Numbered from the stretch's first letter, positions 1 to 10,064 are shown. The stretch is DNA of 64,000 bases from Streptomyces sp. NWU339 (GCF_003143855.1 NZ_QFRK01000002.1:303505-367504), one strand, 5' to 3'. A program made the numbers and translations. The notes: generated by a model from the sequence alone, not told the origin.

Positions 1-166
1 TGGAAACCGTTCCCCGAAAATATCCCCCGAAAGGGGAGCGACGTCACCCGTACGTGCTAATCCGCGGACTCTGGGCCCGCGGAAGCGTCGTTCGCCCCCC
101 TAGGCTCCAGAACCTGACAGACGGCAGGCCGTCGAGCGCGGCAGGCACGGTCGGGGGGAGGGGCTC

Positions 167-1579
167 ATGGAGGCGTTACCGACGCGGGCCCGCGTGTATG
201 TGGCCGGTGTCGCCGTGGCGGGCCTGCTCTGTCTGCTGCCGCCGCACGTCGCGCAGACCGTGCACGGCCTGCAGATGCCGCACGTTCCCTGGCGTGAGTT
301 CGCCTCGCTCGCCGTGCTGTACGCATGCTGTGAGTGCCTCGTCCGGTCCCGGTACCTCGGTGTCCCGAATCCGGGCGGCACCTTCCATCCCGTGCTGCTG
401 GCCGCGGCCTTCCTGCTGCCGCCGTCCGCTGCCGCGCTGGTCGCGCTGCCCGGCGCGCTGCTCACTCCGGTGGAACAGCGGCCGTTCCTCGCGCGGCGGA
501 TCTGGCGGGCCGCTCAGCTGACGCTCGCCGTGTGGGCCGCGAGCCGGGCGCACCAGGCGGCCGACGGCCGGGACGCGGTCGCGGCCGGTGACGTGCCGGC
601 GGCGCTGGGCGCGGTCGGCGCCTCGGTGCTGGTGTTCTGCCTGCTCCTCACCCTGCTGGACCACGGCATCGTGGCGCTCACGGCCGGCGTGCCGCTTTGG
701 CGCGGGAGCCCGGCCGCCTGGTGGCGGCTGTTCCTGCGGTCGCTCGCGCCGGTCACCGTGCACGGGCTCGCCGGACTGATGATGGCCCTGCTGTGGCGCG
801 GCCCCTACGGGCCGGTGGCCGCGCTGCTCGTACTGCTGCCGATGTGTGTCTCGTGGTGGGCATTCGCCCAGTACCACCGGGAGCGGGCCGCCCACCAGGC
901 GACGATCCGCGCGCTCGTGCAGGCCGTCGACATCAAGGACGGGTACACGCGCGGGCACAGTGAGCGGGTCGGGCAGGCCTCCACGATGATCGCGCGCGAG
1001 CTCGGCATGGACGACGAACGGACCGAGGTGCTGCGCTTCGCGGGCATCCTGCACGATGTCGGCAAGCTCGGTGTGCCCACCCGGCTGCTCACCAAGAACG
1101 GACCGCTGACCCCCGAGGAGCGGCGGGTGATCGAGCTGCACCCCGAGTACGGGCACGAGATGGTGCGGGGGATCTCCTTCCTGGGTGAGGCCCGCGCGGC
1201 GGTGCTGCACCATCACGAGCGGCTGGACGGAAGCGGCTACCCCTACGGGCTGGCGGGCGGTCAGATCCCGGAGTCCGCGCGGGTGGTGGCCGTCGCCGAC
1301 GCCTTCGACGCGATGACCTCCACCCGGTCCTACAGCAGGGCCCGGCCGGTGCCCGTGGCGCTGGAGGAGCTCCAGCGGTGTGCGGGCGCCCACTTCGACC
1401 CGCGCATGGTGGAAGCGCTGGTACGGGCGATCGGCCGGGCCGGCTGGCATCCCGCGGTGACGGCCGAGGACGTCCGGCCCCCCGGCCCGCCCGCTCCCGC
1501 ACCGGCCCCCGCCCCCGCTCCCGACGCCGCCCCCGGCCCCGCCGGACCCGTCGCCGACCAGCCCCGGGCCCGCCGATGA
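167..1579 (+). CDS. Membrane-anchored HD-GYP domain phosphohydrolase
   Basis: The 470-residue protein has an N-terminal half of hydrophobic segments (about residues 5-235) followed by a cytoplasmic HD-GYP domain (about 245-425). The metal-binding HD pair is at H296-D297 in HDVGK. The family signature HHERLDGSGYP is at about 349-359, with the expected GLxxxQIP after it. HD-GYP proteins usually hydrolyse cyclic di-GMP, so a c-di-GMP phosphodiesterase role is likely but inferred. The tail after about 430 is Pro/Ala-rich and probably disordered. The ATG follows a strong purine-rich ribosome site (ggggggagg). Its stop overlaps the next gene's ATG, so the two are coupled. I recall tandem HD-GYP genes named hdgA/hdgB in Streptomyces and this pair may match them. 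Confidence 0.9.
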   Translation: MEALPTRARVYVAGVAVAGLLCLLPPHVAQTVHGLQMPHVPWREFASLAVLYACCECLVRSRYLGVPNPGGTFHPVLLAAAFLLPPSAAALVALPGALLTPVEQRPFLARRIWRAAQLTLAVWAASRAHQAADGRDAVAAGDVPAALGAVGASVLVFCLLLTLLDHGIVALTAGVPLWRGSPAAWWRLFLRSLAPVTVHGLAGLMMALLWRGPYGPVAALLVLLPMCVSWWAFAQYHRERAAHQATIRALVQAVDIKDGYTRGHSERVGQASTMIARELGMDDERTEVLRFAGILHDVGKLGVPTRLLTKNGPLTPEERRVIELHPEYGHEMVRGISFLGEARAAVLHHHERLDGSGYPYGLAGGQIPESARVVAVADAFDAMTSTRSYSRARPVPVALEELQRCAGAHFDPRMVEALVRAIGRAGWHPAVTAEDVRPPGPPAPAPAPAPAPDAAPGPAGPVADQPRARR

Positions 1580-2826
1580 GCCTCCGGCTGCACACCCTCG
1601 TGCACGCATGCGCCGCCGTGCTCACCACCGGCTGTCTCGGCGCCACCCTGTGGAACGGGATCACGGAACGGGGCATCGCCCTCGCCTTCGGGGTGCTCGT
1701 CGCCGCCGGCGAACTCACCCGGCACAACGGGTCGCACATCCGTCAGGCCGCACCGCTCGCCGCGGCCGGGGCACTGGCGTACGCGCTGCTCGGTGAGGCC
1801 GACGGGCGGTCCACCCACCACGACGCGGCCCAGATCGTCACCGTGGTCCTCGCCGGCTCCCTGCTCGGCAGCGTGCCGCACGTCGGGCGCGGCCCCGGAC
1901 CCGCACGCGACCACCTGGCCCGCCGGACACTCACCGTCGGGTTCGTCGCCGTGTGCTTCCAGCCCCTCTACGGCCGAGGAACGTTCGACGACTGGGGCGG
2001 CTCCGCCCACGCGCTGCTGCTGCTCGCCCTGCTGTCCCTGTCCACGCTCTGCGACGCCGTGCTCGCCGCCGCACTGGCCCACTCCCGCACCGGCCGGCCC
2101 TTCCCGCCGGCGCTGCGCGACGAGCTGCGGGCCCTGCCCGGCATCGGGGCCGCCGTCGTCGCGACGGGCGCGGTGATGGCACTCGGCGTCGCGGTCGTGG
2201 GACTCTGGGCGCTGCCCCTCCTGTCCGTGCCGCTGCTGCTCGCACAGCTGTCCTATCGGCGGTACGCCGCGGTCCGGGCGACCTACCGGCAGACCATCAC
2301 TTCCCTCGCGCGAGCCACCGAGATCGCCGGCTGCACCCCGGCCGGGCACGCCCGCAGGGTCGCCGAACTCAGCCAGTCGGTGGGCCGGGACCTGGGGCTG
2401 ACCGAACCCGACCTGACGGTGCTGGAGTACGCCGCCCTGATGCACGACATCGGCCAGCTCAGCCTCGTCGACCCGGTGCCCGTGGGCGCCACCGCCGCCC
2501 TGTCCGTCCCGGAACAGCGGCGGATCGCCCTCCTCGGCGGCGCGGTGGTCCGCCAGACCGGCGTGGACCCGCGGGTGGCGGGGATCGTGGAGCGGCAGGC
2601 CGACCCCCACCGGGAGCAGCCACTGGCCGCGCGGATCGTCCGGGTGGTGAACGCGTACGACGAGAAGTCCCGGGCAGGAGGGCCCGGCGGGCCGCTCACG
2701 GCACTGGAGGAACTGCGGCTGGGTACCGCCGGGGAGTACGCGCCCCAGGTCGTCGAATCACTGGCCCGGGTGCTGTCCCGGGAACGCAGGGACCTCGGAG
2801 AACACGGAGACCGGTATGCGACCTGA
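1576..2826 (+). CDS. Membrane HD-domain protein, degenerate HD-GYP partner
   Basis: The protein is 416 residues, with an ATG that overlaps the previous stop (ATGA). The N-terminal half is a run of hydrophobic helices and the C-terminal third is an HD-like domain with H290-D291 in MHDIGQ. Unlike its neighbour it lacks the HHExxDGxGYP signature. Where that motif should be, the sequence reads GIVERQADPHREQ, so the second metal site and the GYP loop are gone. It may be a catalytically weak or regulatory partner of the upstream enzyme, perhaps in a heterodimer, but that is inference. Choosing this ATG rather than the upstream in-frame start avoids a Pro/Arg-rich extension that shadows the neighbour's tail. 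Confidence 0.85.
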   Translation: MSLRLHTLVHACAAVLTTGCLGATLWNGITERGIALAFGVLVAAGELTRHNGSHIRQAAPLAAAGALAYALLGEADGRSTHHDAAQIVTVVLAGSLLGSVPHVGRGPGPARDHLARRTLTVGFVAVCFQPLYGRGTFDDWGGSAHALLLLALLSLSTLCDAVLAAALAHSRTGRPFPPALRDELRALPGIGAAVVATGAVMALGVAVVGLWALPLLSVPLLLAQLSYRRYAAVRATYRQTITSLARATEIAGCTPAGHARRVAELSQSVGRDLGLTEPDLTVLEYAALMHDIGQLSLVDPVPVGATAALSVPEQRRIALLGGAVVRQTGVDPRVAGIVERQADPHREQPLAARIVRVVNAYDEKSRAGGPGGPLTALEELRLGTAGEYAPQVVESLARVLSRERRDLGEHGDRYAT

Positions 2827-3036
2827 GGGGATGAGGACATCGGCACGGGGGCGGCGCCGGGGTGCGAGGGCGGGTGCCGAGCGCGGCGAGAGCCGCGAAC
2901 GGGACGGTCTTACCCGGCCCGGGGCTGGGTAACCCATGGGTAATGAGCGCCGTTCCGGCCGTACGTGGTTGGATGCGAAGGAGACGGTGTCCGGGGGGCT
3001 AGGCCGCCCACCGAACGGAACTGGCAGGCGGGAATC

Positions 3037-4017
3037 GTGAGGATCTTCGGCAAGGGACGGAACCGGCCCTCCGCCTCCTGGCGGCAGGCCACGGACCGCG
3101 CGTTCACACTCATCGGCGACGGCCGGTACGAGGACGCGGGCGCGCTGCTGACCCGGGCCGCCGATCTGGAACCCTGGCTGTCGGAGTCCTGGTTCAACCT
3201 CGCGCTGCTGCACAAGTTCCGGCACGACTGGGAGCAGGCACGGGCGGCGGGCCTCAGGGCCGTCGCGCTGCTCGACCGGGACACCGGGGCGCCCGACTGG
3301 TGGAACGTCGGCATCGCCGCCACCGCCCTGCAGGACTGGCCGCTGGCCCGCCGCGCCTGGCAGGCCTACGGGCTCCGGGTGCCCGGGAGCCCCACCGGCT
3401 CGGGTGAGCCGCTCGGCATGGACCTGGGCAGCGCGGCCGTACGGCTGTCCCCGGAGGGGGAGGCCGAGGTCGTCTGGGGGCGGCGGCTGGACCCCGCGCG
3501 GATCGAGGTGCTGTCCATTCCGCTGCCGTCCTCCGGCCGCCGCTGGGGCGAGGTCGTCCTGCACGACGGGGTGCCGCACGGCGAGCGGAGCACGGTCGCC
3601 GGACACACCTACCCGGTGTTCGACGAGATCGAGCTGTGGGCGCCCTCACCCGTGCCGACCTGGGTGGTCCTGCTGGAGGCCGCCGGCGAGGCCGACCGGG
3701 ACGCCCTGGAGCAGCTGGCCGCGGACGCGGGATTCGCCGCCGAGGACTGGTCGTCCTCGGTGCGGCTGCTGTGCCGGATGTGCTCGGAGTCCCGGATGCC
3801 GTCCGACGAGGGCGAGGGCGAGCACCTCGACCCGCACGACCACAGCGAGCCCGGACACCCCGGGCCGCTCGGCCACCGCACCGACGGGCAGCTGTGGGTG
3901 CCGGAGCGGGAGTGCGGGCTCGCCGCACCCGCCTCGCTGGTCCGCGGCCTGCTGGACGGCTGGGTCGCGGACAGCCCGGACTCACGCGACTGGCGGGACC
4001 TGGAAGAGGTTTGTTAG
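3037..4017 (+). CDS. TPR-like hypothetical protein
   Basis: A 326-residue soluble protein with no signal peptide. Residues about 15-110 look like tetratricopeptide helices (repeated W/F-x-N-L-A-L and A-x-x-A-G-L patterns). The rest is an acidic domain with many Trp and His residues that I do not recognise. The GTG start gives VRIFGKGRN. An in-frame ATG at 2965 would add a poorly conserved-looking leader. It lies 124 bp upstream of peptide deformylase on the same strand. The upstream gap (2827-3036) contains a near-perfect inverted repeat, TTACCC...GGGTAA, at 2910-2932. The function is unknown. Confidence 0.75.
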   Translation: MRIFGKGRNRPSASWRQATDRAFTLIGDGRYEDAGALLTRAADLEPWLSESWFNLALLHKFRHDWEQARAAGLRAVALLDRDTGAPDWWNVGIAATALQDWPLARRAWQAYGLRVPGSPTGSGEPLGMDLGSAAVRLSPEGEAEVVWGRRLDPARIEVLSIPLPSSGRRWGEVVLHDGVPHGERSTVAGHTYPVFDEIELWAPSPVPTWVVLLEAAGEADRDALEQLAADAGFAAEDWSSSVRLLCRMCSESRMPSDEGEGEHLDPHDHSEPGHPGPLGHRTDGQLWVPERECGLAAPASLVRGLLDGWVADSPDSRDWRDLEEVC

Positions 4018-4141
4018 GCCGGCTGCCGGGGCCGCGCGCCGGGCGCAGACCACGTCGGGGACCGGGGCCGGCGAGGCGGCCGGTCACCGTACCCTGTATC
4101 AGCACCATCCCCCATGTTTTCCAGGAAGGCGTACGTCGGTC

Positions 4142-4792
4142 ATGGCTCAGCAGGACACCGATCAGCAGCACGCGGGCGTGCTCCCCGTCGACGACGAGGG
4201 GTACGTCATCGACACGGAGGACTGCGCCGAGCGCGAGGCCGCCTGGGTCGAGCGAGGCACCTCGCGACCGATCACCGTGGTCGGCAACCCGGTGCTGCAC
4301 AAGGAGTGCAGGGACGTCACCGACTTCGGCCCCGAGCTCCAGCAGCTGGTCGCGGACATGTTCGCCAGCCAGCGCACCGCGGAGGGCGTGGGGCTGGCCG
4401 CGAACCAGATCGGCGTCGACCTGAAGGTCTTCGTCTACGACTGCCCGGACGACGAAGGTGTGCGTCACGCCGGGGTGGTCTGCAACCCCAAGCTGGTCGA
4501 ACTGCCCGCCGAGAGGCGCCGGCTGGACGACACCAACGAGGGCTGCCTGTCGGTACCCACCGCGTACGCTCCGCTGGCCCGGCCCGACTACGCCGAGGTG
4601 ACCGGTCAGGACGAGCAGGGCAACCCGGTCAAGGTGCGCGGCACCGGCTACTTCGCACGGTGTTTGCAGCACGAGACCGACCATCTCTACGGCTACCTCT
4701 ACATCGACCGGCTGTCCAAGCGGGAACGCAAGGACGCGCTGCGGCAGATGGCCGAGAACGAGCCGCGCTACCCCGTGGTCGCCAACGACTGA
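4142..4792 (+). CDS. def: Peptide deformylase
   Basis: This enzyme removes the N-formyl group from nascent proteins, using an Fe2+ type metal centre. All three family motifs are present: GVGLAANQ (residues 82-89), EGCLS (133-137, with the metal-ligand Cys135) and HETDH (177-181, two His ligands and the catalytic Glu). The length is 216 residues, with an N-terminal extension of about 45 residues before the core, as seen in several actinobacterial copies. The ATG follows a weak ribosome site. A strong terminator lies downstream, before eizA. Confidence 0.96.
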   Translation: MAQQDTDQQHAGVLPVDDEGYVIDTEDCAEREAAWVERGTSRPITVVGNPVLHKECRDVTDFGPELQQLVADMFASQRTAEGVGLAANQIGVDLKVFVYDCPDDEGVRHAGVVCNPKLVELPAERRRLDDTNEGCLSVPTAYAPLARPDYAEVTGQDEQGNPVKVRGTGYFARCLQHETDHLYGYLYIDRLSKRERKDALRQMAENEPRYPVVAND

Positions 4793-4872
4793 CCACCGGG
4801 TCCTTCGCCCCCTGGAGCCCGGTGACCCCTGCCGCCGCTCAGGTCCCCCGGGGCACAGAACTCACCTGCGCA

Positions 4873-4910
4873 CGGCGTCCGGTCCGGATTCCCTTCCGGA
4901 CCGGACGCCG
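4873..4910 (+). terminator. Rho-independent type hairpin after def
   Basis: A perfect 16-bp stem (cggcgtccggtccgga and its complement) has a 6-nt loop and is followed by ttcgccttt. It separates def from the terpene locus. The rest of the 337-bp gap (4911-5129) should carry the eizA promoter, but no clear -10/-35 could be assigned. Confidence 0.85.
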
Positions 4911-5129
4911 TTCGCCTTTCCGTCATGTGTTCGATCCCTCGACGGGTCATCAACCCTGAAATCAGCCACACAAGGGGAGAATCTCGGCACCGCGGGGTAG
5001 TGAATGGAGCAAATACGTCCCCAGGGCGGTCAGTTGTGGTGCTGAATGGAGGCGTGGGGATACGCACCGGCGCACGCCCGGCAGAGAGGACCGGGCACAT
5101 GTCAACTGGCGGCCGAGAGGGGATTGTTC

Positions 5130-6215
5130 GTGCATGCTTTGTCACACGGCACCACATCGAAACCGACCACCGTCTTGGTACCACAGGCGCTGTCTCTCCC
5201 GGTGATCGAGGCGGCGTTTTCCCGGCGACTCCATCCGTATTGGCCGAGGCTCCAGCAGGAAACCCGTGCGTGGCTGCTCGAAAAGCGGCTGATGCAGCCC
5301 GACAAGGTGGCCGAATATGCCGATGGCCTGTGCTACACGGACCTCATGGCGGGCTACTACACCGACGCGGCCGACGAGGTCCTGCAGGCGATAGCGGACT
5401 ACAGCGCGTGGTTCTTCGTCTGGGACGACCGTCACGACCGCGACATCGTGCACGGCCGACCCGCCGCCTGGCGGCGGCTGAAGGACCTGCTGCACACGGC
5501 TCTCGACAGTCCCACGGAGCACCTGCGTCACGAGGATCCACTGGTGGCCGGGCTCGCGGACAGCGTGCGGCGGCTGTACTCGTTCCTTCCGGACACCTGG
5601 AACGCCCGGTTCGCCCGGCACTTCCACACGGTGATTGAGGCGTACGACCGGGAGTTCCACAACCGGACGGAGGGAATCGTCCCGACCGTCGAGGAGTACC
5701 TCGAACTGCGTCGGCTCACCTTCGCACACTGGATCTGGACCGATCTCCTGGAGCCGAGTGCGGGCTGTGAACTCCCGGACGCCGTACGGAAGGACCCGTC
5801 CTATCGGAAGGCGGCCCTGCTCAGTCAGGAATTCGCCGCCTGGTACAACGACCTCTGCTCGCTCCCGAAGGAAATAGCGGGTCATGAGGTGCACAATCTC
5901 GGAATCAGTCTCATCGTCCATGAAGGGCTGACCCTCGAAGAGGCGGTCACCGATGTGCGGCGCCGCGTCGAGGAATGCATCACGGAATTCCTGGATGCCG
6001 AAAAGAACGCCTTGAAGTTCGCCGACAGCCTCGACGACGGCACGGTGGGAGGAAAGGAAATGGGGGCCGCCGTGCGGGTCTGTCTCGGAAACATGCGGAA
6101 CTGGTTCAGTTCCGTCTACTGGTTCCACCACGAGTCCGGCCGGTACATGGTCGACAGCTGGGACGACCGCTCCACGCCCCCGTACGTCAACAACGAAGCG
6201 GCAGGTGAGAAATGA
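5130..6215 (+). CDS. eizA: Epi-isozizaene synthase (sesquiterpene cyclase)
   Basis: This class I terpene synthase cyclises farnesyl diphosphate to epi-isozizaene, the precursor of albaflavenone. The 361-residue length and the numbering match the S. coelicolor enzyme as I remember it: DDRHD at 99-103, the Mg-binding triad N240/S244/E248 in NDLCSLPKE, and a C-terminal RY pair in [12 protein letters not shown]. The GTG start at 5130 sits after a gagagggg ribosome site and gives exactly that length. The longer upstream ATG would add 28 residues with no family counterpart. Its stop overlaps the P450 start, so both are translated from one message. Confidence 0.97.
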   Translation: MHALSHGTTSKPTTVLVPQALSLPVIEAAFSRRLHPYWPRLQQETRAWLLEKRLMQPDKVAEYADGLCYTDLMAGYYTDAADEVLQAIADYSAWFFVWDDRHDRDIVHGRPAAWRRLKDLLHTALDSPTEHLRHEDPLVAGLADSVRRLYSFLPDTWNARFARHFHTVIEAYDREFHNRTEGIVPTVEEYLELRRLTFAHWIWTDLLEPSAGCELPDAVRKDPSYRKAALLSQEFAAWYNDLCSLPKEIAGHEVHNLGISLIVHEGLTLEEAVTDVRRRVEECITEFLDAEKNALKFADSLDDGTVGGKEMGAAVRVCLGNMRNWFSSVYWFHHESGRYMVDSWDDRSTPPYVNNEAAGEK

Positions 6216-7591
6216 CCGTCGAGTCGGTGAAGCCCGACGCGTCTGACGCGTCCGCGGCGACCGAACCGTGCGAGCCTCCGGTGGCCGGTGGCGGAGTCCC
6301 CGGCCTGGGCCACGGCCTCAGACTGGTCCGCGATCCACTGGCCTTCATGGCCCAGCTGCGCGACCACGGCGACATCGTGCGGCTGAAGCTCGGCCCCAAG
6401 ACGGTGTACGCCGTCACCACGCCCGCCCTCACCGGGGCGCTGGCGCTCGATCCCGACTACATCATCTCCGGCCCCCTGTGGGAGTCCCTGGAGGGCCTGC
6501 TCGGCAAGGAGGGCGTGGCCACGGCCAACGGCCCGCTGCACCGGCGTCAGCGGCGCACCATCCAGCCCGCCTTCAAACTCGACGCCATCCCCGCCTACGG
6601 CCCGATCATGGAGGAGGAGGCACACGCGCTGACCGAACGCTGGGCGTCGGGGGAGCCGGTCGACTGCACCTCCGAGTCGTTCCGGATCGCCGTGCGCGTC
6701 GCGGCGCGCTGTCTGCTGCGCGGTGAGTACATGGACGAGCGGGCGGAGCGGCTGTGCGCCGCGCTCGACACCGTCTTCCGCGGCATGTACCGGCGGATGG
6801 TGGTGCCGCTCGGCCCGTTGTACAAGCTGCCGCTGCCGGCCTATCGCGAATTCAACCGGGCCCTGGCCGATTTGCACCGCGTGGTCGACGAGATCGTCGC
6901 CGAACGCCGCGCATCCGGTCAAAAGCCGGACGATTTGCTGACGGCATTGCTGACGGCGAAGGACGACAATGGCGACCCGATCGGGGAGCAGGAGATCCAC
7001 GACCAGGTGGTCGCGATACTCACCCCCGGCAGCGAGACGATCGCTTCCACGATCATGTCGCTGCTTCAGGCACTCGCCGCGCATCCGGAACACGGGGACA
7101 GGGTGCGAAACGAAGTACTCGACGTCACCGGTGGGCGTCCGGTGGCATTCGAGGACGTCCGCAAGCTCACCCACACCAATAATGTCGTCGTCGAGGCCAT
7201 GCGTTTGTGGCCCGCCGTCTGGATATTGACGCGCCGGGCGGTCGCCGACAAGGAACTCGGTGGCTACCGCATTCCGGCCGGGGCGGACATCATCTACAGT
7301 CCGTACGCGATCCAGCGCGATCCGAAGTCGTACGAGCGCAACCTGGAGTTCGACCCGGACCGGTGGCTTCCGGAACACTCGAAGGACGTTCCGAGGTACG
7401 CCATGCGTCCCTTCAGCCTGGGCAACCGCAAGTGCCCGAGCGACCACTTCTCCATGGCCATGCTGACACTGACCACCGCGGCGCTGGCGACGAGGTACCG
7501 CTTCGAGCAGGTGGCCGGCTCCGACGACGCCACCCGGGTCGGCATCACCCTGCGGCCGAACCGGCTGCTGCTGAGGCCGGTCGCGCGCTGA
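6212..7591 (+). CDS. cyp170A1: Cytochrome P450 CYP170A1, albaflavenone synthase
   Basis: This P450 oxidises epi-isozizaene at the allylic C5 through the albaflavenols to albaflavenone. It is 459 residues and overlaps eizA by ATGA. The I-helix motif is TPGSET, ExxR occurs in EAMRL, and the heme loop is [13 protein letters not shown] with Cys408 as thiolate ligand. The residue after CP is Ser where most P450s have Gly. Residues 251-255 read DDNGD. A terpene-synthase-like DDxxD here belongs to the published moonlighting farnesene synthase site of the S. coelicolor protein, and its conservation suggests the second activity persists. The gene converges on nrdS. Confidence 0.96.
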   Translation: MTVESVKPDASDASAATEPCEPPVAGGGVPGLGHGLRLVRDPLAFMAQLRDHGDIVRLKLGPKTVYAVTTPALTGALALDPDYIISGPLWESLEGLLGKEGVATANGPLHRRQRRTIQPAFKLDAIPAYGPIMEEEAHALTERWASGEPVDCTSESFRIAVRVAARCLLRGEYMDERAERLCAALDTVFRGMYRRMVVPLGPLYKLPLPAYREFNRALADLHRVVDEIVAERRASGQKPDDLLTALLTAKDDNGDPIGEQEIHDQVVAILTPGSETIASTIMSLLQALAAHPEHGDRVRNEVLDVTGGRPVAFEDVRKLTHTNNVVVEAMRLWPAVWILTRRAVADKELGGYRIPAGADIIYSPYAIQRDPKSYERNLEFDPDRWLPEHSKDVPRYAMRPFSLGNRKCPSDHFSMAMLTLTTAALATRYRFEQVAGSDDATRVGITLRPNRLLLRPVAR

Positions 7592-7612
7592 ACCGTCCCG
7601 TCCGGCGGGCGT

Positions 7613-8575
7613 TCAGGCGGCCTCGGGGCCGCGGAACGTCCGCCGGTAGGTGTGCGGTGTCGTGCCCACGGTGCGCACGAAATGGTGGCGCAGCGTAGCC
7701 GCGTTGCCGAAGCCCGTACGGCCCGCGATCGCGTCCACCGTCTCGTCCGTCCCCTCCAGCAGCTGCTGGGCGAGCAGGACCCGCTGGCGCAGGATCCAGC
7801 GGTACGGCGTGGTGCCGGTCTCCTGCTGGAAGCGGCGGGCGAAGGTGCGCGGGGACATGTGGGCGCGGGCCGCGAGCTGCTCGACCGTGACCTCCTCGTC
7901 CAGATGGCGCTCCATCCACACCAGCACCTCGGAGACGGTGTCGCCCCCGGACTGCGGCAACGGTCGCTCGATGTACTGGGCCTGACCCCCGTCGCGGTGC
8001 GGGGGCACCACCATGCGCCGCGCGATCCGGTTGGCGACGGCGGAGCCCTGTTCCTTGCGCACGAGATGCAGACAGGCGTCGATACCGGCAGCGGTGCCCG
8101 CGGAGGTGATCACCGGGTCCTCGTCGACGTAGAGCACCTCCGGCTCGACGGTCAGGTGGGGATACCTCCTGGTCAGCGCATCCGCATGGCGCCAGTGGAC
8201 GGCGGCGCGCCGGTCGTCGAGGAGGCCGGCGGCGGCGAGCACGAACACACCGGAGCAGACGCTGAGGACCCGGGCGCCCCGGTCCACACCCTGGCGCAGC
8301 GCGTCCAGCAGCTCGGGCGGGAAGTCCCGTGTCTCGTAGCACGACCCGGCGGGTACGGCGATGAGGTCCGCCGTCTCCAGGCGCTCCAGGCCGTGCTCGA
8401 CCTGGAGTGAGAAGCCCGTGTTGCTGCGCAGGGTGGGGCCTTCGGCCGAGGCGACCGCGAAATTGTAGACGGGCAGGCCCTCATCGCTGCGGTCGACGCC
8501 GAAGACCTCGCAGACGACGCCGAGTTCGAAGGGGTTCACGCCGTCGAGCAGGACGACGGCCACATTACGGAGCAT
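7613..8575 (-). CDS. nrdS: NrdS, GATase1-like/AraC transcriptional regulator
   Basis: The 320-residue protein has an N-terminal DJ-1/PfpI-like domain (about 1-170, starting VAVVLLDGVNPFELGVV) and a C-terminal AraC helix-turn-helix pair (about 225-315, containing HMSPRTFARRFQQETG and GFGNAATLRHHF). In S. coelicolor the AraC-like nrdS is reported as the third gene of a B12-controlled nrdABS operon. Here it lies downstream of nrdB on the same strand, but 460 bp away, with an opposite-strand small gene in between, so it probably also has its own promoter. It may regulate class Ia RNR expression, though its exact role is not visible here. Confidence 0.88.
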   Translation of the reverse strand: MLRNVAVVLLDGVNPFELGVVCEVFGVDRSDEGLPVYNFAVASAEGPTLRSNTGFSLQVEHGLERLETADLIAVPAGSCYETRDFPPELLDALRQGVDRGARVLSVCSGVFVLAAAGLLDDRRAAVHWRHADALTRRYPHLTVEPEVLYVDEDPVITSAGTAAGIDACLHLVRKEQGSAVANRIARRMVVPPHRDGGQAQYIERPLPQSGGDTVSEVLVWMERHLDEEVTVEQLAARAHMSPRTFARRFQQETGTTPYRWILRQRVLLAQQLLEGTDETVDAIAGRTGFGNAATLRHHFVRTVGTTPHTYRRTFRGPEAA

Positions 8576-8663
8576 GGCTCCAGTGTGCCTCGCCGATGGC
8601 AGTAAATCGAGGGGGTGCGGCAGTTCTGCCACTGGTTGGCGGGGAGTGTCCGGCGCGACAGTG

Positions 8664-8981
8664 ATGCACATGGACACGACGCAGATGGAAGCACTGACCG
8701 GAATGCTGTTCGTCCTCGGACTGCTCGCCCTGATGGTTCTCCCCGCCGTCGTCGGCATCGCGCGCGACCGGAGGACGGACCGGCAGCTGAGGCGGGCCGA
8801 GGCCGACAGCGCCGCGGCCGAACGGGAAGCGGCGGGGCGGGAAGCGGCGGGGCGGGAAGCGGCGGGACGCGCGGCTGCCGCGTGGCGACTCACGGTCGTC
8901 GGGCCGTCCCGGCCGGCGGGGAGCACCGTGCACGGCCCCGCACGGAGTGCCACCTCACAGCACACCGCACGCGCGGCGTGA
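8664..8981 (+). CDS. Small single-pass membrane protein with REAAG repeat
   Basis: The protein is about 105 residues (ATG 8664, or ATG 8670 giving 103). One transmembrane helix (about residues 10-30, ALTGMLFVLGLLALMVLPAVV) is followed by a basic stretch and an Ala/Glu/Arg-rich helix with three tandem REAAG units. The units are encoded by an almost perfect 15-bp repeat (8829-8876 region), so a short coiled coil is likely. It lies on the + strand between nrdS and nrdB, divergent from nrdS and convergent with nrdB. I do not recognise the family. Codon use has strong GC3, which supports coding. Confidence 0.6.
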   Translation: MHMDTTQMEALTGMLFVLGLLALMVLPAVVGIARDRRTDRQLRRAEADSAAAEREAAGREAAGREAAGRAAAAWRLTVVGPSRPAGSTVHGPARSATSQHTARAA

Positions 8982-9035
8982 GAACGGGTGGCACCCCGGC
9001 GGATGCCGGACGGGCCCCAGGCCCTGCGGACCGTC

Positions 9036-10064
9036 CTAGAAGTCCTCGTCCAGGTCGACCGTGCCCTCCACGGCGACCTGGTACGCGGACGGACGCCGCT
9101 CGAAGAAGTTCGTGAGCTCCTGGACGCCCTGCAACTCCATGAAGGAGAACGGGTTGTCCGAGCCGTACACCGGCGTGAAGCCCAGGCGGACGAGACGCTG
9201 GTCGGCGACGCACTCCAGGTACTGCCGCATCGACTCGGTGTTCATGCCCGGCAGCCCGTCGCCGCACAGGTCGCGCCCGAACTGCAGTTCCGCCTCGACC
9301 GCCTCGCGCAGCATGTCCGTCACCTCCTGCTGAAGCCGGTCGTCGAACAGCTCCGGCTCCTCCTTGCGCACGGTGTCGACCACGTCGAAGGCGAAGGACA
9401 TGTGCATCGTCTCGTCCCGGAACACCCAGTTGGTGCCCGTCGCGAGACCGTGCAGCAGACCCCGGCTGCGGAACCAGTAGACGTAGGCGAACGCCCCGTA
9501 GAAGAACAGGCCCTCGATGCACGCGGCGAAGCAGATCAGGTTGAGCAGGAAACGGCGGCGGTCGGCCCGCGTCTCCAGCCGGTCGAGCTTCTCCACCGAG
9601 TCCATCCACGTGAAGCAGAACTCGGCCTTCTCGCGGATGGAGGGGATGTTCTCCACCGCGGCGAAGGCGGCGGCACGGTCCTCCGGGGCGGGCAGATAGG
9701 TGTCCAGCAGGGTCAGATAGAACTGGACGTGCACCGCCTCCTCGAACAGCTGCCGGGACAGATACAGCCGTGCTTCCGGGGAGTTGATGTGCTTGTAGAG
9801 GGTGAGCACCAGGTTGTTGGCCACGATCGAGTCGCCGGTGGCGAAGAAGGCCACCAGCCGCCCGATCAGGTGCTGCTCTTCCGGACTGAGCTTCGCCAGG
9901 TCGGCGACGTCCGAGTGGAGGTCGACCTCCTCCACGTGCCAGGTGTTCTTGATGGCGTCCCGGTAGCGCTCGTAGAAGTCGGGGTAGCGCATGGGGCGCA
10001 GGGTGAGCTCGAAGCCCGGGTCGAGGAGGTTCTGGGCTCGGGCGGTGGTGGCGGTGCTGGACAT
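9036..10064 (-). CDS. nrdB: Class Ia ribonucleotide reductase small subunit
   Basis: The R2 subunit carries the diiron-tyrosyl radical that starts nucleotide reduction. In the 342-residue form the metal ligands fit D78, E109, H112, E184, E218 and H221, and the radical tyrosine is Y116, four residues after H112 as in E. coli R2 (H118/Y122). The C-terminus ends DLDEDF, the acidic/aromatic tail that docks on R1. The ATG overlaps the nrdA stop by one base (TGATG). A GTG one codon earlier is also possible. It is co-transcribed with nrdA under the B12 riboswitch. Confidence 0.96.
   Translation of the reverse strand: MSSTATTARAQNLLDPGFELTLRPMRYPDFYERYRDAIKNTWHVEEVDLHSDVADLAKLSPEEQHLIGRLVAFFATGDSIVANNLVLTLYKHINSPEARLYLSRQLFEEAVHVQFYLTLLDTYLPAPEDRAAAFAAVENIPSIREKAEFCFTWMDSVEKLDRLETRADRRRFLLNLICFAACIEGLFFYGAFAYVYWFRSRGLLHGLATGTNWVFRDETMHMSFAFDVVDTVRKEEPELFDDRLQQEVTDMLREAVEAELQFGRDLCGDGLPGMNTESMRQYLECVADQRLVRLGFTPVYGSDNPFSFMELQGVQELTNFFERRPSAYQVAVEGTVDLDEDF

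Noticed and set aside
8565..8933. Minus-strand frame in the nrdS-nrdB gap
   Set aside because: It has a His/Pro/Arg-rich composition typical of the antisense of a real gene. The + strand frame has a credible membrane helix.
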